A DNA stretch of 64,000 nucleotides from Rhytidiadelphus loreus (taxonomy: Eukaryota; Streptophyta; Bryopsida; Hypnales; Hylocomiaceae): positions 51,627,348 through 51,691,347 of the forward strand of contig OX344764.1 in NCBI GenBank assembly GCA_947034895.1. The letters are read 5' to 3'. Positions 33,834 through 56,200 of this stretch are shown one piece after another. A program made the position numbers and the translations under genes. The stretch's first letter is position 1. Every line of letters starts with the position of its first letter. The notes beneath the pieces are model-generated. The model saw only the letters and a program-made list of their open reading frames with translations. It was not told the DNA's origin and did not search any database.

Positions 33834-35063
33834 TCCATTGAAAACTACCAATTCTAATAGACAAGGTACAAAAAAAAACTTCTTGTTCTTCTTAGCTTAA
33901 AATTTTTGCACTAAATATGATGAATTAGAAAAAATGTTGAAGAATTGAGTTGAAATCTAAGAATTTTTTTCAAAAAACACACTTGATTTTCACTCTTCAA
34001 AGAATTATTAAGTAGAAGTAGGTCCCAAATGAATGAAATACTAAATTGCTAATAGCTCTAAGATGAAATTGAATACAATAATCTTAACAATGAACTAGCA
34101 AGCAAACTGAACCTTGTCAAACAAAGCTTTTTGAAAAATTGTGAAAATTGCCTTCAAAATAATACCAACAAGTTATTTTCTCAAGAAGATACGTAGATTG
34201 TCCAAAAAAACGAAGCTTTTTGAAAAATTGTGAAAATTGCCTTCAAAATGATATTAATAAGTTATTTTTTCAAAAAGATGCGTAGATTGTCCAAAAAACA
34301 AGGTTAACCTTCAATAGAAGTTGCTTTATCTATTGACGCAGGTGATCAACTCACCTCCATGACCAGTGAATGCTTTGCTTGAATTCCTTGTTCCACTACA
34401 TGCTTGTTCCCTACAAGAAGGTGACCTATTTCAATGACCATTATTTTCAAGTTCTTACATTAGTGTCATTGAGGGTTGAATTTCCAACACGAAGGACTCC
34501 CGTGCTAAAAATGAAACCTCAAAATGTTCAATCTTGCAATAGGCATCAATGGTAGCATGGACAACATCAAAGCCCTAATTACTATTTTACAATTACTATT
34601 TCTATCCATCATTCTTGGTTAAATCTCCAATCATCTCAATACACATCAGTATTAATATAATTTTCTTTGCACATTATGACATAATTGCCATAATTTTCTT
34701 CAAAAATTCACAATAAATATATTTTTTCACCATTGAGGAAAAAAATCAGCATTTATAGAATAAAAATATGTCTTGCACGAATTCAAATTTCAAGACTTTA
34801 TCAATTAATAATACAAAGTGTAAATTTAACTTGATAGAGGCAATTTGACTTTAAAATCACAAGCAAAGATATTTAGGATAGAAAATAGAAAATAATCACT
34901 TTAAAACTTTTCACCATTGCCACATGTATCATGGAGCTACATTGATTCATCCTAATAACTAGGGTACAAAATTAAAGTCACGTCCGAAATTAGTGCCAAG
35001 TAAAAGACTTTTTTTTCTTTAACAATACAATAATATTTTTAACCTCGACTTCCAACCTCCACT
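33834..35063. other. truncated TTAACCCC-family pieces, otherwise no gene
   Basis: Sequence at 33840-34300 (GAAAAATTGTGAAAATTGCC twice) matches the second half of the 35064-35995 element and is itself partly duplicated (34130-34200 and 34210-34290). The frame at 34370-34555 has no recognised domain. The rest is AT-rich. Confidence 0.4.
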
Positions 35064-35995
35064 TTAACCCCTAAAGGACCAGGACCATTCTTCTGTCAAA
35101 AACTACTCAAAACTGTCATTTCTACAGCATTCATCCAAAAATACAAAAAAAAATACTTTCTTTAGAATCTAACCGTAGGATCTTGTACTTTACTAATCGA
35201 TGATCATGTGGTAAAAATTTCATGGAGTTTGGCCGTACAGATTGAAAGATATTAGCATTCAAAGTTGAAAAAAGAAAGTTTTTTTGAACACTAGCCTGCA
35301 ATTTCAGATGACTTTGAATGTCATTTGTGGAATTTTTTTGCACCATGAACCTTGAATTAAAAAAAAATTGTGTTGAAGAATTGAGTTGAAAGTCTAAAAG
35401 AAAATTTAAAAAAAAAAAACGCTTGATTTTCATTCTTTAAAAAATTGTTAAGTAGAAGTAGGTTCAAGATTGAAAGAAAAACTAAATTGTTAATAGCTCT
35501 AAAATGGGATTGAAACTCAATAATCTCAATGGTGAGATTGTTTTAAATAGAAAACTTAACCTTGTCAAACAATTTTTTTTGAAAAATTGTGAAAATTGCA
35601 TTCAAAATTCAATCCTATAAGTTATTTTTTCAAAAAGATGCTCAAATTGCCCAAAGAACAAGATTGTTCATAACTTTCACATTACTAATCCAAATGGAAT
35701 GAATCAAAGCTTCACATGTAGACAAAAATATGATTTTTAAGAAGAAAAAAATTAAAAAATTAATTTCAAATTTTTATAAATTTCTTTTTCTGCCCAGTGA
35801 CGTAAAAATTATGTTTAAGATGCCATAACTTTTGTTTCCGGACACCAATTGAATAAAATTTATATTCCCACAAAACTAATAAGCTTTTCTATCTTATGAG
35901 AAAGTTTCAAAAAGTTTCATAAAAAATTGAGATCTTAGGAACCTGCCCGAAATCCATTTTGTCCCCCGAGGGGACAATGGTCGTTTACGGGTTAA
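35064..35995. repeat. TTAACCCC-family element, best copy (about 930 bp)
   Basis: Left TTAACCCCTAAAGGACC and right GGTCGTTTACGGGTTAA are 17-bp inverted ends with two mismatches. No coding capacity. The interior matches 15010-15770 and, more loosely, 27290, 30101 and 31973. Confidence 0.75.
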
Positions 35996-36150
35996 AATAG
36001 TGTGGCTCTGGTTTATTAGTGACATACACTTGTAGGACAAATTAGTGTAGTCCAAATTAGTGTCAAATAATCTGTTTTACATGAGTCTACCATGACAAGA
36101 AGACTTCCTATTTCTAACATATTTTCGACAGGCCATTTCATTTCAGCCCT

Positions 36151-36467
36151 TAAGGTAGGAGGTCCTAAAATGGAGCGGGTTCTAAAACCGATCAGGCTCC
36201 AGAGGTACATTTTGCACTTTCCAATGTACAAGTGGTGTTCATTTGAGGAGGTGGTCGGTTTTAGAGCCCATAAAAATGCACTTTTCTGCAACTTCAGAAA
36301 TTCATAACTAATTCTATAAAGCTTCAAAAAATATGAAACAACTTGGGTTCGATGCCAATTTCTCTTGCCTTTCAAGGAAAATTTACTTAAAAATATTTTA
36401 AGAAGCTCTACCTCCCCCAAAGCCAGCTTCAGCTCTTAGATGAGCGGTTTATGGACCTCCTACCTTA
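36151..36467. mobile_element. TA-ended MITE with perfect 15-bp TIR (317 bp)
   Basis: TAAGGTAGGAGGTCC at the left is exactly inverted at the right (GGACCTCCTACCTTA). The interior differs from the 414-416 bp MITEs, but the outer TAAGGTAG is shared. Confidence 0.85.
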
Positions 36468-37255
36468 TTTGACAGGTGAAGTTGTTTCACATGCTCTATC
36501 ACCAAAGGATCGTTCAAGAGCAGGACTGCACAAAAGTGATTTCTCGCATCTTGAATGTAAAGAATAAATTTATTGAATCTCTTAACTCTTAATTGGTAAC
36601 CAAAATTACATAAAATAAACATAGAATTTCAAGTTGTGTACGAGTTTCACTGAGCGCACAGAAGTTTGAAGTTTTGCCCAACTGAACATAAACCAACCAC
36701 AACAGATTGCCCAAGGTGAATTTTTCATTCATAGGAATACGTCAATGTACAACCTGGCACGAATCCGTCCATTCGGACAGACCAGTCGCCTGGCATCAAT
36801 TCTTGAATCCGGCTCAGTAGAGCATGCATTGGCCACTAAAAACAACCCATGCAGCAACAAAAATAGCAACTTATCTCTAAATGTAATAGTTGGACGAAGT
36901 GCACAACTGAAAATTTGTCACCACTTGAAAAGATAGATATCCCTCTCTATACAACCGTACACCCCCTAAGGCCCTAATCCCCTCCCCTCTCCCCCCTCTC
37001 CGAAGTGAAGGCACAAGCACTGCCTGGCTTCAAAAAACCCTGCATCCAACTAAAATAGAGCATGAAATGGGCATTGAAAACATACCCTTGCATGAACCAA
37101 CTCTTCCTTGTCCTTCTAGACCCTCTCCACTAAATACATATCAATACCATATCAACGTAATACGGGAAAACTCATAGTGGCAGGGGCAGAATCCTCAAAT
37201 TGTTCATGCTCTCCATCCACGTCTCCCTCACGTTCACAGTTAATTAATAGACTCC
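36468..37255. other. 3' flank and probable 3' UTR of the ubiquitin protease gene
   Basis: No gene. The part nearest 37255 should be the 3' UTR of the minus-strand protease. The plus-strand frame at 36745-36936 shows no domain. Confidence 0.45.
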
Positions 37256-47742
<10,487 letters not shown>

Positions 47743-47903
47743 GATCGCGAGCCGCGACCTTGCCAATTCCCAATCAAAACCAAACGATCCCCGCAAAACC
47801 TAACAGATCCAACGGGTGCCCCAATCCACTGCCGCCGATCCCAATCTTCTTCAAATCGAACCGCCTCTGTGTCACTCCACCTCAATCCACGCCCGAGACA
47901 ATC

Positions 47904-47912
47904 AAACCCTAG
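47904..47912 (+). promoter_or_regulatory. telo-box-like motif near the protease promoter
   Basis: AAACCCTAG, with a second AACCCTAGG near 47943, lies about 160-200 bases upstream of the proposed start codon. Such motifs are common in leaders and promoters of broadly expressed plant genes. Function here is inferred. Confidence 0.35.
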
Positions 47913-48421
47913 CCAACCAAACCCCAAATAGCTCTGTTTTCCCAACCCTAGGTGTGGCCCTCGCTAAAACTAACGAGGTAAATTGGCCGCTTGACCATTT
48001 TTCGAGCGGAAAAAACGAGGATGCACAGGAAGCGGAGTGCGATGCGGAAGAAGAAGGGCGAATGTAGAGGAGGGGAAGAATAAGGGAAGAGGAATTGGTG
48101 ATGGCGATAGTGGTAAGTGGGCGTCGGTGATGAAGAGGACTCCAAGAGAGAAAGAGACGATGGGGAGAGAAGAGGACCTTGGTATCTTAGGGTGGTCGCG
48201 ATGAGGTGGCGGGAAGGCGGGGTCCAGCTGGACGCAATGGGTGACACGTCTGCAGTGTTGGGAGCGGCAGAAGGGTACATGGTCGGACCCTTCACCGCCC
48301 TTCCAAAATTGTGGACGAAGACCTAGCCTCCATTTCACTTTGTGCTTTTTCGATTTTTAGTTTAGGTTACTTATCAAAAGGTTTTGCAAGGGTTTACTTG
48401 GTTTTGTGAACTATTTTACCC
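47913..48421. other. promoter and upstream region of the protease gene
   Basis: More GC-rich than the surroundings, with open frames on both strands (for example 47948-48295 and 47970-48338 minus) that show no domain. Most simply a promoter and leader region. Confidence 0.4.
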
Positions 48422-48646
48422 TTAACCCTTAAAGGACGAAGGGGTTGGAAATCATCCCTTTTCACTATCATGTGAATCAAGAGCTTTAGAAATAGCAAAA
48501 GCACTCATTGGAAGTCAAACTAATGTAGAAGACCTCCTCTTTTCACAACAAAATTCCGAGGATGAATAGTTGCACTTCTATTTTAATACTAAGATTCCCC
48601 GTCACTCATCGGATGCCAAACATCATCTTTGACATTTAAGGATTAA
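48422..48646. mobile_element. short TTAACCC-ended MITE, copy a (225 bp)
   Basis: Left TTAACCCTTAAAGGACG and right ACATTTAAGGATTAA are inverted. The interior (GCACTCATTGGAAGTCAAAC) matches the neighbouring copy b. Confidence 0.75.
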
Positions 48647-48743
48647 CGAACACAACCCCCGTGACTATGTTGTCACCAAAATATATGAATTTATTGGATG
48701 AATAGGTGCATTTTTTGTGTGTACAATGAACAGATTTAAGGGC

Positions 48744-48970
48744 TAATCCATAAAGGACAAGCTAGTCACTATGAAACTAATTCTTTTTAGAACATGTGAA
48801 TCATTTGCTTCAAAAATCCAAGAGCACTCATTGGAGGTCAAACTAATGTGCAAGATCTCCCCTTTGTACACAAAATTTCAAAAGATAAACACTTGTTGTT
48901 TTGTCCTACATAAAAGGATTCTCTATCATCCATTGAACGAAAAAAGGTTTGTGCATCCTTCAAGGGTTAA
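48744..48970. mobile_element. short TTAACCC-ended MITE, copy b (227 bp)
   Basis: Left TAATCCATAAAGGAC, right ATCCTTCAAGGGTTAA, interior GCACTCATTGGAGGTCAAAC. Same orientation as copy a, about 100 bases away. The termini resemble those of the 0.9-kb TTAACCCC family. Confidence 0.75.
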
Positions 48971-50758
48971 TTTATTATAAGATTTGTTGATGCAATTAGA
49001 TGTAAATTAGATGTAAAATTATGTGAACTTATATAAATAAAATATTAGCACGATTTTTTTTACAAAAGAAGTGAAAGTAAAGGGTTCAAATAAAGGGAGC
49101 ATTGTAGAAAAGTACAACAAAATATGTGAAGGCAGTTTTTTAATTCATACTAGGGCTTTGTGTTGTTCCATGTATAGTCGTCAATGATTGTGCTATAAGA
49201 AAGAGATATCAATTTTTTGTAATTTGTTTATCTTTTTAAAAAAAATCCATCAACATTGTAGAAGAAGAGAGGTTACAAACACACCAACACACAAAAATAA
49301 TAATAATATTTTGATGATACTAACAACAACCAAAATTTCATATTTCAATCTTGGTAAACCCTCTCTTATATAAATATCATTGATTGAATTAAAAAAATAC
49401 TATGTAACATTTACTTGGTAATAAAACATACAATTAATTAATGCATGGTATAGAAGAAAGCCTACCCTCGAAAGTCTCCTAAAATGTCAAAGCCTAGGAT
49501 TCTTACGTACTATACATTGCAAGAGGTCTAAGGTAGGAGGTCTCCCACTACACGCAGTGACCAACTATAATTTCTTTTAAACCTAATCTTTGTCATGCAC
49601 ATTTCTATTGTTTACAAGACCAAGCTCTATAAAATTTATTTTTCTCCATTCTCAATCTTTAAAAAATGAGGACATGGCACAATCTCTCCTTGACTTGTAG
49701 AAGGTCCATTCTATGAAGGTTGGGAAACTTGATTTTTCTTTGAACCTTTAGAAGTGAAGAATAAACGTGAAGAAGTTTTCCCATGCAAATATTTCCCCAC
49801 AATCGTGCTATTTTCATGTGCTAGAAGCACCACTTTCACCCCAACTATAGTACCACTTTTACCCTTGAATGTGTATTAAACTCCTATAGATGATCATATG
49901 AATGCACACTAATAAAATGTTAAATGTGCTCTAAAAATTTATTGATTGTGTTGAATTGCAAGTAATTAAACACTTCTCTCCATTCTCCACACGACATTTG
50001 AAGGGGGGCATACCTTTGTTGTGAAGAATGGCTTCTATTGTCTCCTTTTCTCACTCTATACCTTCTCATTTTTTATAGAAGTTTAGGGTTTAGGGAGGTG
50101 ACTATCCCATGAAAAGATGCAAACACCCTATTTGACTTCAATTTCTCCCCCTCCTCCCAGAAAATCTAGAGTCATTGACCTTGCATCAGAACAAAATCCC
50201 CACCCCTACAAATGCCATTGATTTTTTGGAAAATCTAGAGTTGTTGAAGTCTATCAAATAGATGATTCGAGCCATCCAATAAGGAATACAAAATACAGTA
50301 TAGAATGTAGGTATAGAATATAGATACATAATATAGATATATAGACTTTGAAATATGGATATGGTTACAAAATTTGACTCCAATATTCCATATCAAATGC
50401 ATTGGAAATTGAGTCCCAAAAATATAAGTATGGAGGGGGATAGGGGGTTCAAAAATTATATAAGTAAATATATGTAACTTAATTGAAAAGTTGCATTATC
50501 TTATTATTTGCAAGGTGACTGTGACTATGACAACCCGTTGTGCTATGCATTGTAATGCAGGCCATTCCGCAACTTAACTAGAGATATTTTCTAAAGGAGA
50601 CCGGTGCTTATTAACAATAATATAAGATAGGTAAGGAGTTTTACCAAAATATTAATAATAAAAGGATATTTATAATCATTATAGGAAGAAGGATGCACTT
50701 ACTAATTAAAATGTGAGTTTTCCTTGAACATTACAAGTGCTCTCCAAATCAAACTCTA
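48971..50758. other. AT-rich spacer, no gene
   Basis: Contains a lone end-like TCTAAGGTAGGAGGTC at about 49526 without a partner. Sequence at 50280-50440 resembles 55240-55400 (AATATGG, ATATGGAGGGGG). No reading frames of note. Confidence 0.35.
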
Positions 50759-51323
50759 GGCCACTTTACACCTAGAGGTCAGGTCAATTTTTCATGAAGC
50801 TATTGTACAAAATTTCAGCCCCTTTGGGGTTGCAGGCCATCCCCAACTACTCTCTAGAATGAGATTATAATAGGGGCCAATTTCTCCTTATGTAAAGGCC
50901 TTGGGGTCAAGAAGCTGTGTTGATTCAATAAAATCTAAAAAAAAGAGGGAGAAGTGTTGGAATTTTCAGGGTTGCTTTACACCTATAGGTTGGGCCAATT
51001 CTTCTTGAGGCCAATTGCACAACATCTAATGGATCTGATTTGTTGAAAAAATAATATTTTATAGAAAATAAATTTTTAATTGAAATTTGACATTCGCCCC
51101 TAGGCCAAGAATTAGCCTTCCATTTTTGGTGCACCCAATTCAAGAAGCTTGAGCCATGTCAAATAATGTTTTTAGAGATGAAAATTTTTATTGCACCAAA
51201 ATTTATTGGTTGAACTCTAGGTGTGAAGGGGTTGGACCGATTTTAGGATTTTGTCTAATCACAAGTGAGGATTTTTGACCTGTGATATAGCAAATTGGCT
51301 TAGCTTCTAGGTGTAAAGGAGCC
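50759..51323. mobile_element. TIR element with doubled (nested) ends, about 565 bp
   Basis: The outer ends GGCCACTTTACACCTAGAGG and CTTCTAGGTGTAAAGGAGCC are inverted. A second pair lies inside (GCTTTACACCTATAGGTTGG at 50973 and CTCTAGGTGTGAAGGGGTTGG near 51216, given as CTCTAGGTGTGAAGG). This suggests one element inserted in another of the same family. Confidence 0.6.
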
Positions 51324-53274
51324 CTCAATTTCAAAAGTTTGTTATTGATCGTCTTAGAAGATCACCAACTCATTCGTGTTATTGTGTACGGGAGAGTGTC
51401 TTATCTCTTTTTCACTTTGTAGTTACTAATGTGCCTTGTGTTGTTGCTACAATCAAAATAAAAATGAAAAGTAATTTTCCAATTTTCTAATTCATAAAAA
51501 CTTTGAAATTTCATAACTTTCACACCATAGGTCCCAACACCACGAAATCAAGCCCCACACTCCTCTTCATACAGTACTAAGAACATTACAGGTGGGTGCA
51601 TTGTCTAGGAGATCTCGATGTAACAAACAAAACAAATGGACTAACTTAATGGATGAATAGTGCTACAATTCAATTTAAATTGCAATACTTTGGTGTTGCA
51701 ATTGGTTTCTCATCTTTAGAAATGTTGTCCAATTTATGTAAAGTTTATGTATTGACTTCTAAATCTATTAAAATTGAAGAAGTTCGGTTAGGTATTCAAA
51801 AGTGACATATATTTTTATGAACAAAACAATTTTTTATATAGGTATATTCAAAAGAGCCCAAAGATTTAATGAACAAACAATTTTAGAAATAAATTTTTAC
51901 ACTTAAAAGAACTATTCAACTCTCAAAGGTAAAGATTTTTATTTTTATTAAAATACTACAATTGAGGGTGAAAGGATACATAAAGTATCTTGAAGCAACA
52001 ATCATAGCTCTACTCATGTGGCTTCCTTTTATAAATTTAGTTACATGGCCTCACGATATTATGGCCAAGTGGTGTCTTTTCACACGTAGTACATCTTATA
52101 TTTGTGAATACAGAATTACATATCACCAAATATTGGCTAAATCAATTCCGTCCTAGAGAAAATTTAATTAATTATTAGATTATATTTTTTATAAACTAAT
52201 GCTTAATTATTAATAGATTAAATTATAATTTAAAAAAATAGTATAATTATTATTTTTTAAATTAAACACTAACATCTTTTTGTTACACAATAGAATATTC
52301 AATCATCTTTAAGCCCTAAATGTCTAGAGTCTTATCTAAATTGATGATTTGGGAAAAATCATTATAAAGTATTAAAAGTTATAGATTTTGAATTCTAGAT
52401 TCCATCCATATAGTTAGATTCAAAAATTCGATTACAAACAAAATATTATCATTTTTTGAGTAAAACTTGTTGGAATGGATTTGAAATGAGGTTCTCTTCA
52501 AATGGTGATTTTTTGAAATTTTATATTCTTTAAATCTATGACCTCATTTTTGCAAATCCAATTTTGCTTGGTCAACCACTTTACATACTTCCATATTTGT
52601 AATTGTAGAAAAATAATATACTCTAGTATCACCAAATTCAACCATTAGATAGGACAACAACTTGATAAAACATCTTCACAAATTAGGATGACTTTCATCC
52701 AAGCAATAATGAAAATGAAACTTGAGTTTTAATCAATTAGTCATCCATAAATTGGACATTAGAGCATTTTAGGGTTAAGTAGGAAGACCATAAAAAATAA
52801 AATAAATCAACATAATATATAGAAATAGAAAGATTTTAGATGGTTTTTATGTGAAAATGCATTGAAATGTTGTAAATTGGCCAAATAATACGTTTTTGGA
52901 GAACTAATCATTTATTATTTTCAATAATGTAAATTGAAGTAATCTTTGTAAAATAACATGAACCTCTCTTTTTAAGTAATCTTCAAAATGTTAGTCCTTG
53001 CATTGTGCCGATTTAGAAAAAAACATAAATCATTCTTTTAAACATGGACATTTTGAATTTTTTACTTCAATTTATTTGCATTGAATGAAATTTGAAGGTA
53101 CAATATCTTCAAGATGTATTATGTGTCTAATTTATACCATTTTAATGGGGGGGGTCATGTGGTAATAATATTAACCATTCTACTCGTGGTACTTTTAAGG
53201 TTTGTGATGAAACTATTAACGTTTGTGATGAAACTATTGCCTTTATTGGAAATTCTATAATTTACAATTACAAT
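51324..53274. other. AT-rich spacer, nothing recognised
   Basis: No gene, no clear repeat ends. Confidence 0.4.
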
Positions 53275-53510
53275 CATTAGGGGAGATTTCAGCTACTCGA
53301 GAGACTGATTTAGAGTTGTTTCCATTTAGAATACAATAATATTAAAAAATCATTTTTAAAATCATTTTAATTATAAAAAGATATTATTATTTTATAAAAA
53401 AGATATTTAAAATTTCATATCTGACGTGGCTGTCTCCTGGCCACGTCAGATCAACGTTCCCGCAATCCTGGAACTCACAATCTCTTAAAGCGCATAAATC
53501 TCCCCTAATG
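53275..53510. mobile_element. ACGT-palindrome TIR element, copy 2 (236 bp)
   Basis: Left CATTAGGGGAGATTT and right AAATCTCCCCTAATG are perfect 15-bp inverted repeats. The interior has an AT tract, the palindrome ATCTGACGTGGC - 9 nt - GCCACGTCAGAT (53419-53451), then GGAACTCACAATCTCTTA. Confidence 0.85.
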
Positions 53511-54059
53511 CATATCATTTATTATACCATTCTATTAAAAAAAATAGAAGTTGTGATTTTTCTACACTGATTATTACCTTATAGGTGCATGTGGGTATTA
53601 ATAATAGTCAACTCTTCAACTTTTTTGAAGTTAATATTTTAAATAAATTTTAGGCATGACTATAGAATTCTTAAGCCTTTGTCTAATTGATTAATTAATA
53701 TTCACAAAAAAATGCAAAAAATATAATTTTTTCACCATGAGATTGTATGAATACTAATAAATTTCCTATTAAATGTGTTCAAAATATCAAAATCATCAAT
53801 AAATAGTGAATTTTGTAACAAAAAAATGACTTTAGTATTTGATACATTTACTTAAATAAATATTTTGCACATCTATAAGAACTTGTGCATTAACATTTTA
53901 TGGTTTATAACTTTCACATTCAACAATGTCCACCAAGAACTTCTCAAAAAATTTAATTAAATGAAAAATGATTTTTTGGAAACAAATGTGGCAAGTGAAA
54001 ATATTTATAAAAGTTGATACTACTACATTGAATTTCTTTGATGGTGATGTTCATTCTTA
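53511..54059. other. AT-rich spacer, nothing recognised
   Basis: No gene or repeat ends seen. Confidence 0.4.
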
Positions 54060-56200
54060 GAAAGTCAAAATGTTCCTTTCTAAATTAATAAGGATACAAT
54101 AGTCTTGTGGATTAGAGCCCTAGTTCCTAATATTGGTATTCCCTCCAATAATATACTAGTTTAATATATCCAACTTTGAAACCAAAACTATATTGTAAAA
54201 CTATATTTTGCATTAATGTGAGAAAGAAAACAATATGTGAAAGTCTTCTAAATGTATTACTTTTTAATATATGTTATCACTACGTGATACATGCAAAAAT
54301 ACCTTCAAAATGAGTATTATCACTCATTGTAACAAAAATTGGGATGTATGTGATTCATAGGGTTTTAAGTTGGAACTTTAGCTATAGTTTCTTGATGTGT
54401 ACGTGTTTCTATCATACTCAAATTTGGTATGCCCTCTTTTGATTGAATGGTCTCTTGAAGTCATCTTAACAATTCAATTCAAATAGGTCCATCCTTGACT
54501 GCAACATTAGCTTGCCCCCATTTGCTCTATCCTAAAGTAGTACCTTCAACTAAAATCTAATTTTCTCCCTTGATCAATGCCACAAAGGCTTCTTTATGCA
54601 TTAGTGTTGACATTTAAAAAAAAATTCTTTCATTACATTATACATGATTGTTAGTGATTGGTGTATTTGAAGGGAAACTTTTGTTATTTTAAAAAGGGTG
54701 ATTGGAGTTTTTAAGAAGATAGAGAATACCCATGTCTTTTAGGTACATACCGGTAGTCACTCAATTATCAATCAATTAATTATCAATCTCAATGTGGTCG
54801 GAAATTCATTTTGTACACCCCCTCTTTGTATATTTTTTGGAAACTATTGTCATTGTAATCGATGTGGAATATCAGCACCGTTTTCCATATTTATATCCAC
54901 ATATATACATCAATATACCATGTGTATATGTATGTATACCATATATATCATAATATTGTATATTGTGTTCCATAAGTTTATTGTATTCAAAATTGACAAC
55001 AAGGATTCAATTTAATTTTTTGTGCAATTTGGATCAATGGCATAGGAAGGGAGACTTAATTTTTTTAAGAATATCAATGGGCTTGGACTTCTTGAGTCAA
55101 AGTAGTAGGAACGGTGTTAATTGGCATATGAATTACTGTTTGCATCTTTTGGATGTATAGGTATAGTAAGTCATCCCTCCAAAATGTAGATCACTATCAA
55201 TTTGACACAATACATGTGTTTGAACAAGAAAACAAACAAGAACTCACATGGATATGTAGAATACATAATACAAATACATATGGATATACGAAATATGGTG
55301 GCAATATCCCATATTGATTGCCATTACATGAGCTTTCAAAAATATGAATATGGAGGAGGGGTACAAATTGCAATTTACAATAATAATTTGCCAATTAATT
55401 AATTAATAATGGCAAACCTATTTTTTTTACAATGTGCTCAAATGACATAACAAACACCAAACTAAGATACAATAGTTTTGTAGATTAGGGCCTTAGTTTC
55501 TAATACAGACTCCAATAATATACTGGTCTGACGTATCCAACCTTGAAGCTAAGATTCAACAATAAAACTTTGTTTTGCATTTAATATGAGAATGAAAATA
55601 ATATGTAAAGTCTTCCTAGCATATTACTTTCTTTTTAATATGTATTGTCACTACATGATACATGCAAAAATACCTCTAAATTGAGAATTATCACTCATCT
55701 TTTTTCTTTTCTTTTGTATCAAATTTGGATATATGTGATCTATAGGATGTAAATTTGGAACTTTGGCCTTAGTTTCTTGAATGATACTTGTTTCAACCAT
55801 ACTCAAATTTGTCATGCCCTTCTATGATTGGATGGTCTTTTGGTAGTCATCTTAACAAATTCAATTCATGTAGGTCCATCTTTAAATGCAACATTAGCTT
55901 GCCTCCATTTGCTCTAACCTAAAGAAGAGCCCTCAACTAAAACAATGTGTTTTTATCTCGTGAGCAATGCCACACAAGAGCTCTTACCTATACATTAGTC
56001 TTGACCTAAGAAAACCTCTTTCATTACACTATGCATGTTTATGGCTAGTGTATTCGAGGGGAAGCTTTTGTTCTTTTAACAAACGTGGTTCACTTGGTGT
56101 TTTTATTGAGCAGGTTGGGTTGGTGTTTCTGCGAGGATAGTGAATCATCCCTCCACGATGAATATAAAATCTCCATCAAATTGACACAATACACGTGCTA
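54060..56200. repeat. tandem direct duplication, two diverged units
   Basis: About 54085-54740 and 55460-56100 match in order: GGATACAATAGTCTTGTGGA / AGATACAATAGTTTTGTAGA; CTCCAATAATATACT; TGATACATGCAAAAATACCT; TAGGTCCATC. Both are followed by a TCATCCCTCC segment with TTTGACACAATACA (55167, 56147). Non-coding. The first unit carries an extra inverted-repeat insertion. Confidence 0.7.
54785..55400. repeat. diverged inverted repeat inside the first duplicated unit
   Basis: Left arm about 54785-54960 (TTTGTACACCCCCTC, TCCATATTTATATCCACATA). The right arm, about 55230-55400, holds the reverse-complement pattern (ATATGGATATACGAAATATG, GGAGGAGGGGTACAAAT). Likely an old foldback element. Confidence 0.5.

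Noticed and set aside
34370..34555. Possible small gene
   Set aside because: The 61-codon frame has no domain, no splice context and sits in repeat-rich DNA.
49526..49550. Possible further TAAGGTAGGAGG-ended MITE
   Set aside because: Only one end is visible; no inverted partner was found downstream.
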